This document shows, piece after piece, positions 22,658-29,443 of a stretch of 34,856 nt of DNA (positions are counted from its first letter, which is position 1; each line of letters opens with the position of its first letter). The DNA is taken from positions 1 to 34,856 of the forward strand of contig NZ_JBEXCV010000101.1 of the NCBI RefSeq assembly GCF_040605455.1, written 5' to 3'. Below the pieces are notes generated by a model. That model saw nothing but the letters and a program-made list of their open reading frames with translations, ran no database searches and was not told where the DNA came from. This stretch comes from Embleya sp040605455. Its GTDB lineage: Bacteria; Actinomycetota; Actinomycetes; Streptomycetales; Streptomycetaceae. Position numbers and translations under genes: made by a program.

Positions 22658-24049
22658 ATGTCTGCATCCACCCCCGGTCACGACGATCCCGTTCGCCCGC
22701 TCCCCGGCTGGTTCGACGACGCCAAGCTCGGGGTGATGATCACGTGGGGGTTGTACTCGGTGCCGGCGTGGGCGCCGCTGGACGATCGGCTGGTCCGGTT
22801 GCTCGCCGAGCACGGCGACGGGGCGGACCGGGATCGCTCCTACCATGCCGAGGCGGACGCGGACGGGTTCGATCCGATCGTGACCACGAGCTACAGCGAG
22901 TGGTACCTGAACTCGGTGTCCGTACCGGGCAGTCCCACCTGGCACCACCACCGGGAGACCTATGGGGACCGGACCTACGCCGACTTCCGCGGCGACTTCG
23001 CCGCGGCCGTGGAGCAGTGGTCGCCCGAGCCCTGGGCGGAGTTGTGCGCCGCGGCCGGCGCCCGGTACGTCGTCCCGCTGGCCAAGCACCACGACGGCTT
23101 CCTGATGTGGCCCAGCCGCACGCCCAACCCGCACCGGCCCGACTGGGCCTTGGAGCGCGACGTGCTGGGCGAGTTCCGAAAAGCCGTCCGGATGCGCGGG
23201 ATGCGATTCGGGATCTACTACTCCGGCGGCATCGACTGGACCTTCGCCAACCTGCCGATCCTGCGCGCCGACGACGTGGCCCGCGCGGTGCCGGACTCGC
23301 CGGAGTACGCCGCCTACGCCGACGCGCACTGGCGCGAACTGGTCGAGCGCTACGAGCCCGCGGTGCTGTGGAACGACATCGGCTATCCGCCGGCCGCCGA
23401 GCCGGAGAAGCTCTTCGCGGACTACCGCCGGGCCGTCCCGGACGGCGTGGTCAACGAGCGCTTCTACGCCGGCACGCCCGACTTCGTGACGCCCGAGTAC
23501 GCGACCCGCGCCACGTCGGGCGGCACCAAATGGGAGACCGTGCGCGGGGTCGGGCTGTCCTTCGGGTACAACCGCCAGGAGGACGCGTCGTGGACCACGT
23601 CGGGGCCGGACCTGGTCGAACTGTTGATGGACGTGGTGAGCAAGGGCGGCAATCTGCTCCTTGGCATCGGCCCCGATGCGGCCGGTCGCATCTCGCCGGA
23701 ACAGGACGCGGCGCTGCGCGAGTTGGGGGCCTGGCTCGCGGTCAACGGTGACGCGGTGTACGGGAGCCGTTCCTGGCACGTCGCGGAAGATCGGACGGCT
23801 GAGGGTCTGCGGGTGCGCTACACCGTGCGCGACGGCGACCTGTACGCAACCTTCCTGGACCGTCCGAGCGCCGGTGTCTCGGCGCCCGAGCGGCTTGCGG
23901 GCGCCGCCGACGCCCGCTGTGTGTGGCTCGGCGGGGACGGCACCGTGGGCACCCTCGGCAGCCTGTCGGGCTTGCCGGTGCCGCCCGTTCGGGACGGTGT
24001 GCCCGAGCCGGCGGTGTTGCGGATCAGCCCGGCGCCCGAGCCGATGTGA
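22658..24049 (+). CDS. GH29 alpha-L-fucosidase, cytoplasmic
   Basis: 463 aa from the ATG at 22658, six bases after AAGGA. The family start WFDDAKLGVMITWGLYSVPA is at residue ~15, and no signal peptide precedes it. Conserved GH29 parts are SEWYLNS, WAELCAAAGARYVVPLAKHH, FGIYYSGGIDW, and the catalytic nucleophile D240 in VLWNDIGYP; later WETVRGVGLSFGYN and GGNLLLGIGPDAAGRI. A small beta-sandwich finishes the protein. It should release L-fucose from imported fuco-oligosaccharides by a retaining mechanism. It stands alone between the CRP-box region and a terminator, and opens the fucose locus. Confidence 0.92.
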   Translation: MSASTPGHDDPVRPLPGWFDDAKLGVMITWGLYSVPAWAPLDDRLVRLLAEHGDGADRDRSYHAEADADGFDPIVTTSYSEWYLNSVSVPGSPTWHHHRETYGDRTYADFRGDFAAAVEQWSPEPWAELCAAAGARYVVPLAKHHDGFLMWPSRTPNPHRPDWALERDVLGEFRKAVRMRGMRFGIYYSGGIDWTFANLPILRADDVARAVPDSPEYAAYADAHWRELVERYEPAVLWNDIGYPPAAEPEKLFADYRRAVPDGVVNERFYAGTPDFVTPEYATRATSGGTKWETVRGVGLSFGYNRQEDASWTTSGPDLVELLMDVVSKGGNLLLGIGPDAAGRISPEQDAALRELGAWLAVNGDAVYGSRSWHVAEDRTAEGLRVRYTVRDGDLYATFLDRPSAGVSAPERLAGAADARCVWLGGDGTVGTLGSLSGLPVPPVRDGVPEPAVLRISPAPEPM

Positions 24050-24075
24050 TCGCGAACGCGCGCCGCGAGCGGACC

Positions 24076-24102
24076 GGCCGGCGGGTGGCGACCCGACCGG
24101 CC
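24076..24102 (+). terminator. Terminator after the GH29 gene
   Basis: An 11-bp stem with a single bulged A (24076-24086 with 24091-24102), GGCG loop, followed by T-rich TGTCTTCTTGTTC. It separates GH29 from the downstream regulator. Confidence 0.6.
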
Positions 24103-24164
24103 TGTCTTCTTGTTCACCGGCCCGTCATACTGGAAGTCATCGGACCTCTGGAAGGATCATCGGC

Positions 24165-24836
24165 ATGGCTGTGACGGATGAGGCCATCGACAGGATCAAG
24201 GAGATGATCGTCTCCGGGGAGCTTCGGCCCGGCGACAAGCTTCCGAAAGAGGCGGACCTGGCCATCAAGCTGGGGCTGTCGCGCAACTCGCTGCGCGAGG
24301 CGGTCAAGGCGTTGTCGCTCATCCAGATCCTGGACGTGCGGCAGGGCGACGGCACGTATGTGACGAGTCTGGAACCCGGTCTGTTGATGGGCGCGATCGC
24401 GTTCGTCGTGGACTTCCACCACGACAAGAGCGTGCTCGACTTCCTCCAGGTCAGACGGATCCTGGAACCGGCCGCGACCGCACTCGCCGCGGCCCGGATC
24501 GACGCCGCGGGGCTCGCCGAGCTGCGCGGCCTCGCGCAGGTCGACGAGCCGCATCCCACCACCGAGCAACTGATCGAGCAGGATCTGCGCTTCCACCAGG
24601 CGATCGCGGGCTTCAGCGGCAATCTCGTGCTGTGCTCGCTGCTGGACTCGCTGTCCAGTCCCACGATGCGCGCCCGGGTCTGGCGCGGTCTGACCCAGAG
24701 CGACTCGTGGGAGCGTACGGTGCGCGAGCACAAGGCGATCGTGGACGCGCTGGAGAGCGGCGACGCGGAGGCCGCGCGGGCGTGGTCGACGGCGCACATC
24801 GCGGGTGTCGAGCAGTGGCTGCGCCAGGTGCCCTGA
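24165..24836 (+). CDS. GntR/FadR-family regulator of the fucose locus
   Basis: 223 aa from the ATG at 24165, after GGAAGGA. N-terminal winged helix: IKEMIVSGELRPGDKLPKEA and DLAIKLGLSRNSLREAVKAL, then VRQGDGTYV. The C-terminal FCD effector domain has the usual metal/ligand residues: DLRFHQAIAG, REHKAIVDALESGDAEAA, and a late His in STAHIAGVEQW. FCD regulators generally sense carboxylic acids or sugar acids, so fuconate or a keto-acid intermediate is a plausible effector. It is convergent with the FAH-family gene and lies within the fucose genes. A 13-bp inverted sequence at both divergent fucose promoters is its likely operator. Confidence 0.88.
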   Translation: MAVTDEAIDRIKEMIVSGELRPGDKLPKEADLAIKLGLSRNSLREAVKALSLIQILDVRQGDGTYVTSLEPGLLMGAIAFVVDFHHDKSVLDFLQVRRILEPAATALAAARIDAAGLAELRGLAQVDEPHPTTEQLIEQDLRFHQAIAGFSGNLVLCSLLDSLSSPTMRARVWRGLTQSDSWERTVREHKAIVDALESGDAEAARAWSTAHIAGVEQWLRQVP

Positions 24837-24870
24837 CGCGCGGTCCGGCGGGCCGGCCGTCCCGCGCGTC
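24835..24870. terminator. Hairpin between the FadR-type gene and the FAH-family gene
   Basis: GACGCGCGG (24835-24843) pairs with CCGCGCGTC (24862-24870) across the 41-bp convergent gap; the inner sequence can pair further. Confidence 0.5.
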
Positions 24871-24877
24871 GGGCGGC

Positions 24878-25717
24878 TCAGGCGTCGGCGAAGGTCTGGC
24901 GCTGGGTGCCGAGCCCGGTGACGGACAGCTCGACGGTGTCGCCGGCGCGCAGATACGGCTTGGGTTCGGGCTGCCCGAGCGCGACGCCGGCGGGGGTGCC
25001 CGTGTTGATCACGTCGCCCGGGTACAGCGTCATGAACTGCGACAGGTACTCGACCAGGAACGCCACGGGGAAGATCATGTCGGCCGTCGTGCCGCTCTGG
25101 CGGAGCGTGCCGTTGACGCTCAGGGTCAGCGCGAGAGCCTGCGGGTCGGGCACCTCGTCGGCGGTGACCAGCCACGGGCCGAGCGGGTTGAAGGTCGCGC
25201 AGTTCTTGCCCTTGTCCCACTGGCCGCCGCGGAACAACTGGAAGTCGCGCTCGGACACGTCGTGGCTGATCGTGTATCCGGCCACATGGTCCAAGGGGTT
25301 CCGATCGGCGGTCAGGTACGCGGCGGTGCGGCCGATCACGATCGCGAGTTCGACCTCCCAGTCGGTGGCCAGCGAGGCGCGCGGCACCAGGACCGTGTCG
25401 TTCGGGCCGACCACGGTGTCCGGGGCCTTCATGAACACGATCGGCTCGACGGGTATCTCGGCGCCGGTCTCGCGGGCATGGTCGTGGTAGTTCAGGCCCA
25501 CGCACACGATCTTCCCGGGGCGGGCGAGCGGCGGGCCGTAGCGCAGGCCGGTCGCGTCCAGGACCGGCAGGCTCGCCGGGTCGGGCAGCACGGACAGGTC
25601 CGCGAGCAGTGCGGCGTCGATGTCCTCGACCACACCCGACAGGTCGCGCGGGATCCCGTCGGCATCCAGGACGGCCGGGCGTTCACAACCGGGCTCGCCT
25701 ACACGGACCAGCTTCAC
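24878..25717 (-). CDS. FAH-family hydrolase, probable 2,4-diketo-3-deoxy-L-fuconate hydrolase
   Basis: 279 aa from the GTG at 25715-25717, six bases after GAGGAG. The fumarylacetoacetate-hydrolase C-terminal fold is clear: GKIVCVGLNYHDHARETG, PIVFMKAPDTVVGPNDTV, the metal-binding TDWEVELAIVIGR, GYTISHDVSERDFQ, KNCATFNPLGPWLVTADEVP and GDVINTGTPAGVALG. Family members hydrolyse C-C bonds of diketo acids. Next to fuconate dehydratase and an SDR, the expected reaction is 2,4-diketo-3-deoxy-L-fuconate to pyruvate and L-lactate, the last step of the non-phosphorylating fucose route. It is transcribed divergently from fucD over a 271-bp shared promoter region. Confidence 0.85.
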   Translation of the reverse strand: MKLVRVGEPGCERPAVLDADGIPRDLSGVVEDIDAALLADLSVLPDPASLPVLDATGLRYGPPLARPGKIVCVGLNYHDHARETGAEIPVEPIVFMKAPDTVVGPNDTVLVPRASLATDWEVELAIVIGRTAAYLTADRNPLDHVAGYTISHDVSERDFQLFRGGQWDKGKNCATFNPLGPWLVTADEVPDPQALALTLSVNGTLRQSGTTADMIFPVAFLVEYLSQFMTLYPGDVINTGTPAGVALGQPEPKPYLRAGDTVELSVTGLGTQRQTFADA

Positions 25718-25761
25718 AACGGTCTCCTCGGGTGATCGTGTCTTGCCCTCATTGAATAAGT

Positions 25762-25774
25762 CATCCGATGTATA
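25762..25774 (-). promoter_or_regulatory. Candidate FadR-type operator, hydrolase side
   Basis: On the minus strand this reads TATACATCGGATG, identical to 25875-25887 on the plus strand. It starts with a -10-like TATACAT and lies about 45 bp before the hydrolase start, where binding would block initiation. Confidence 0.5.
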
Positions 25775-25874
25775 GGCCATAGTAGAGGGCTGAAACAAGT
25801 CTAATATGGCTCACCGTGCCCATCCATCGAGATATTAATCCGACGAATGCTGGACGCGTGCACGCCAGCCACGG

Positions 25875-25887
25875 TATACATCGGATG
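25875..25887 (+). promoter_or_regulatory. Candidate FadR-type operator, fucD side
   Basis: TATACATCGGATG, the inverted twin of 25762-25774, about 100 bp before the fucD start. A TGGACG sequence 18 bases upstream could be the -35, with TATACA as the -10. The pair faces both divergent genes in the same way. Confidence 0.5.
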
Positions 25888-25988
25888 TCTGGGGTCTTCG
25901 GGCCCAGCCCGTCCCGGACACCCCGCCACAGGGAACCCACCCCGTTCGCGGCGGCCGGGCCGCACGGCCGACAACCGAGGAGCCACAC

Positions 25989-27392
25989 GTGACCCCGCAG
26001 CACCCGAACGGCGTGAGCCGGCCCGCCCGACCCGAACGGCCCGCGACACCGACCCGACCCGTCGTCACCGAACTCGTGACCGCGGACATCCGCTTCCCGA
26101 CTTCCCGGGAACTGGACGGCTCCGACGCGATGAACCCGGACCCGGACTATTCGGCCGCCTACGTCGTACTGCGCAGCGATGCCGCCGACGGGCACGAGGG
26201 ACACGGCTTCTCGTTCACCATCGGGCGGGGCAACGACGTACAGGTCGCCGCGATCGACGCGCTGCGTCCGTACGTGGTCGGCCGACCGCTGGACGAACTG
26301 CTCGACGACCTGGGCGCGTTCTCCCGATCCCTGGTCGGCGACAGCCAGTTCCGCTGGCTGGGTCCGGAGAAGGGCATCATGCACATGGCCATCTCCGCGG
26401 TCGTCAACGCCGCGTGGGACCTCAAGGCCAAACGCGCGGGCAAGCCGCTTTGGCAACTGCTCGCCGACCTGACGCCCGAGGAGATCGTCGACCTCGTCGA
26501 CTTCCGCTACCTCGGCGACGCGCTCACCCGCGAGGACGCGCTGGCGATCCTGCGCCACGCCGAGCCGACCCGCGCCGAGCGGGCCGAAACGCTGCGCCGC
26601 AGCGGGTATCCCGCGTACACGACCTCGCCCGGGTGGCTGGGCTACGACGACGACAAACTCGCCCGGCTGTGCCGCGAGGCGGTCGCCGAGGGCTTCACCC
26701 AGATCAAGCTCAAGGTCGGTGCCGACCTGGCCGACGACGTCCGGCGCTGTCGGATCGCTCGGGAGAGCGTCGGCCCGGACATCCGCATCGCGGTGGATGC
26801 CAACCAGCGCTGGGAGGTGGACGAGGCGATCGTGTGGATGCGCTCGCTCGCCCCGTTCGACCCGCATTGGATCGAGGAACCGACCAGCCCGGACGAGGTG
26901 TTGGGCCACGCGGCGATCCGCAGGGCGATCGCCCCGATCAAGGTCGCCACCGGCGAGCACGTGCAGAACCGGATCGTCTTCAAGCAGTTGCTCCAGGCGG
27001 AGGCGATCGACTTCGTACAGATCGACGCGTGCCGGGTCGGCGGCGTCAACGAGAACATCGCGATCCTGCTGCTCGCCGCCAAGTTCGGCGTCCCGGTGTG
27101 CCCGCACGCAGGCGGCGTGGGCCTGTGCGAACTGGTCCAGCACCTGTCCATGTTCGACTACGTGGCGGTCGGCGGCCGGATCGAGGACCGGGTGATCGAG
27201 TACGTCGACCACCTGCACGAGCACTTCCTCGACCCGGTCGTGATCGTCGACGGGAACTACCGGGCGCCGTCCGCACCCGGCTTCTCGTCCACCATGGATC
27301 CCGCCTCGATCGCCCGATTCCGTTATCCGGACGGCGAGTTCTGGGTCGCCGATCACGCCGCACAGGCGCTTGTCGTGGAGGTCTCCGCATGA
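25989..27392 (+). CDS. fucD: L-fuconate dehydratase (enolase superfamily)
   Basis: 467 aa from the GTG at 25989, six bases after GGAG. It belongs to the mandelate-racemase branch of the enolase superfamily and closely follows the L-fuconate dehydratase pattern (TADIRFPTSRELDGSDAMNP, GHGFSFTIGRGNDVQ, WDLKAKRAGKPLWQLLADL). Active-site landmarks are K240-x-K242 in IKLKVG, metal ligands around D270-x-N272 in VDANQ, E296/E297 in IEEP, then TGEHVQNRI and CPHAGGVGLCE with the catalytic His. It removes water from L-fuconate to give 2-keto-3-deoxy-L-fuconate in the cytoplasm. A ~25-residue Pro/Arg-rich N-terminal tail precedes the domain. The stop overlaps the next start as ATGA. Confidence 0.92.
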   Translation: MTPQHPNGVSRPARPERPATPTRPVVTELVTADIRFPTSRELDGSDAMNPDPDYSAAYVVLRSDAADGHEGHGFSFTIGRGNDVQVAAIDALRPYVVGRPLDELLDDLGAFSRSLVGDSQFRWLGPEKGIMHMAISAVVNAAWDLKAKRAGKPLWQLLADLTPEEIVDLVDFRYLGDALTREDALAILRHAEPTRAERAETLRRSGYPAYTTSPGWLGYDDDKLARLCREAVAEGFTQIKLKVGADLADDVRRCRIARESVGPDIRIAVDANQRWEVDEAIVWMRSLAPFDPHWIEEPTSPDEVLGHAAIRRAIAPIKVATGEHVQNRIVFKQLLQAEAIDFVQIDACRVGGVNENIAILLLAAKFGVPVCPHAGGVGLCELVQHLSMFDYVAVGGRIEDRVIEYVDHLHEHFLDPVVIVDGNYRAPSAPGFSSTMDPASIARFRYPDGEFWVADHAAQALVVEVSA

Positions 27393-28195
27393 GCAACCCG
27401 CCCGCCCCGTCCGCCCTGTCCACGCCGTCCCTGCCCGCGGCCGGCGACTTCGCCGGACTGCGCGCCCTGATCACCGGCGGCGCGTCCGGCATCGGGCTGG
27501 CCACCGCCCGGATGCTGACCGCCCGCGGCGCCACCGTAGCCGTGCTCGACCGCGACCCGGCCGCCCTGGTCGGTGACCCCGAACTGTCCCCGTTCACCGC
27601 GGACATCACCGACGACGCGTCGGTCACCGCGGCGGTCCGGGACGCCACCGCGCTGCTCGGCGGCCTCGACATTCTGGTCAACAACGCCGGCATCGGTGCG
27701 GCCGGCACCGTCGCCGACAACGAAGACGCCGAGTGGCACCGGGTGCTGGACGTCAACGTCGTCGGCCTGGTCCGGGTCACCCGCGCCGCGCTGCCGCACC
27801 TGCGGGCATCGGCGCACGCGGCGATCGTCAACACGTGCTCGATCGCCGCGACCGCGGGTCTGCCGCAGCGCGCGCTCTACTCCGCCTCCAAGGGCGCGGT
27901 GCTGGCGCTGACGCTGGCGATGGCGGCCGACCACGTGCGCGAGGGCATCCGGGTAAACTGCGTCAACCCCGGCACCGCCGACACTCCATGGGTCGGCCGG
28001 CTGCTGGATGCCGCAGCCGACCCCGCGCGCGAGCGAGCGGCCCTCGACGCCCGCCAGCCGATGGGCCGGCTCGTCAGCGCCGACGAGGTCGCTTTCGCGA
28101 TCTGCTCGCTGGCGAGCCCCCTGGCGGCCTCCAGCACCGGCATCTCGCTCGCCGTCGACGGCGGTATGCAGGGCCTGCGGCTGCGGCCGGAATAA
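27389..28195 (+). CDS. Short-chain dehydrogenase, probable 2-keto-3-deoxy-L-fuconate dehydrogenase
   Basis: 268 aa from the ATG at 27389, overlapping the fucD stop. Classical SDR: cofactor motif TGGASGIG (29-36), LVNNAGIG, and the catalytic Ser151, Tyr164 and Lys168 (NTCSIAA, YSASKGA); then NCVNPGTADTPWVGRLLD. The acidic residue after the second strand (VAVLDRDP) suggests NAD rather than NADP. Coupling to fucD and the presence of a diketo-acid hydrolase point to oxidation of 2-keto-3-deoxy-L-fuconate at C4. An L-fucose dehydrogenase role is the alternative, since SDR enzymes do both in different bacteria. An Ala/Pro-rich tail of ~20 residues precedes the fold. Confidence 0.85.
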   Translation: MSNPPAPSALSTPSLPAAGDFAGLRALITGGASGIGLATARMLTARGATVAVLDRDPAALVGDPELSPFTADITDDASVTAAVRDATALLGGLDILVNNAGIGAAGTVADNEDAEWHRVLDVNVVGLVRVTRAALPHLRASAHAAIVNTCSIAATAGLPQRALYSASKGAVLALTLAMAADHVREGIRVNCVNPGTADTPWVGRLLDAAADPARERAALDARQPMGRLVSADEVAFAICSLASPLAASSTGISLAVDGGMQGLRLRPE

Positions 28196-28288
28196 CCCGA
28201 TCACGACCGGGATCCTGGAGTCGAGGGAGGCGAACGCATCGTGCGCGCCCTCGACTCCGCGGTCGTTTCAGCAAAGGGAGCATCGTTC

Positions 28289-29233
28289 GTGGATACCAAC
28301 CGGATCGGCCGTACGACCGTCGTCACGAGCTCGATCGGGCTCGGGGCGGCGGCGTTCGGGAATCTGTACACCGCGACCGAGGACGAACAGGCGCACACGA
28401 CCGTCGAGGCCGCGTGGGCTGCCGGGATCCGCTACTTCGACACCGCGCCGCACTACGGCGTGGGCTTGGCCGAGACCCGGCTCGGGGCCGCACTGCGCGG
28501 GCGCCCGCGCAGCGCCTACACGATCTCGACCAAGGTCGGCCGGCTGCTCGTCGACGACCCGGCCGCGCCCACCGCTGCGGAGGGATTCGTCGACACGCCG
28601 CGCCGGCGACGCGTGCGCGACTACACCGCGGACGGCGTCCGACGCAGTCTCGAATCCAGCCTGGAACGCCTGGGCTTGGACCGGATCGACATCGCGCTCG
28701 TGCACGACCCCGACGAACACTGGGAGCAGGCCGCGCACGAGGCGGTACCCGCGTTGGTGGCACTGCGCGAGCAGGGTGTCGTGGGCGCGATCGGAGTCGG
28801 CATGAACCAGTCCGCGATGCTCGATCGCTTCGTCGCCGAAACCGACGTGGACTGCGTGCTCCTCGCCGGCCGGTACACCCTGCTCGACCGCAGCGGCGGC
28901 GCGTTGCTCGACCACTGCGCGAAGCGCGGCGTCTCGGTATTGGCGGGCGGAGTGTACAACAGCGGTCTGCTCGCCGATCCGCGTCCCGGCGCCCACTTCG
29001 ACTACGCACCGGCCGACGCCGACCTGCTCGCCCGCGCCCTGCGGTTGCAGGCGATCTGCGCGGGGTATGACGTGCCGCTGCGCGCCGCGGCGATCGGCTT
29101 CGCCGCCGCGCACCCCGCGGTCGCCACCGTCCTGGTCGGCGCCCGCGGCCCGGAGGAGGCGGCCGACGCGGCCGCGATGGGCGGATGGGACATCCCGGCG
29201 CCCCTGTGGGCAGAACTCGCCGCCGCCACCTGA
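28289..29233 (+). CDS. Aldo/keto reductase, probable L-fucose dehydrogenase
   Basis: 314 aa from the GTG at 28289 after AAAGGGAG; a GTG at 28241 with GGGAGG upstream would add 16 residues, but homologues usually begin near this point (DTNRIGRT). AKR fold: GLGAAAFGNLYTATEDE, AAGIRYFDTAPHYGVGLAE with catalytic Asp and Tyr, STKVGRLL with Lys, and IDIALVHDPDEHWEQA with His. C-terminal IGFAAAHPAVATVLVGAR is the cofactor region. It resembles AKR-type L-fucose/D-threo-aldose 1-dehydrogenases, which oxidise L-fucose to L-fuconolactone with NAD(P). It closes the fucD-SDR-AKR operon and is followed by a strong terminator. Confidence 0.85.
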   Translation: MDTNRIGRTTVVTSSIGLGAAAFGNLYTATEDEQAHTTVEAAWAAGIRYFDTAPHYGVGLAETRLGAALRGRPRSAYTISTKVGRLLVDDPAAPTAAEGFVDTPRRRRVRDYTADGVRRSLESSLERLGLDRIDIALVHDPDEHWEQAAHEAVPALVALREQGVVGAIGVGMNQSAMLDRFVAETDVDCVLLAGRYTLLDRSGGALLDHCAKRGVSVLAGGVYNSGLLADPRPGAHFDYAPADADLLARALRLQAICAGYDVPLRAAAIGFAAAHPAVATVLVGARGPEEAADAAAMGGWDIPAPLWAELAAAT

Positions 29234-29270
29234 GACGCGACTCGCCCCGCACCGGGGCAGGTCGAGCCGA

Positions 29271-29304
29271 GGGCCCGTTTCCCGACCGGGAAACGGGCCC
29301 TTTT
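29271..29304 (+). terminator. Strong intrinsic terminator after the fucose catabolic operon
   Basis: A perfect 13-bp stem (29271-29283 with 29288-29300), GACC loop, followed by TTTT. It is the most canonical terminator in the window, 37 bp after the AKR stop. Confidence 0.9.
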
Positions 29305-29342
29305 GTGCTTAATTGCGTAACCGTTGTCACTTCATATCGTCG

Positions 29343-29366
29343 CGCCGCTGCGCCGCTGCGCCGCTG
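29343..29366. repeat. Three tandem copies of CGCCGCTG
   Basis: Three exact 8-bp copies in the convergent gap between two terminators. Small simple repeat of no evident function. Confidence 0.8.
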
Positions 29367-29385
29367 CGCACGCGAGTGCCGACAA

Positions 29386-29422
29386 GAGAGCCCGGCCGTA
29401 CGCGAAGTACGGCCGGGCTCTC
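29386..29422 (-). terminator. Terminator for the secreted GH29-like gene
   Basis: A perfect 16-bp stem (29386-29401 with 29407-29422) with a GCGAA loop, 21 bp after the stop of the minus-strand gene. Confidence 0.8.
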
Positions 29423-29443
29423 GGGTGACGGCGGGTTCGGGTG

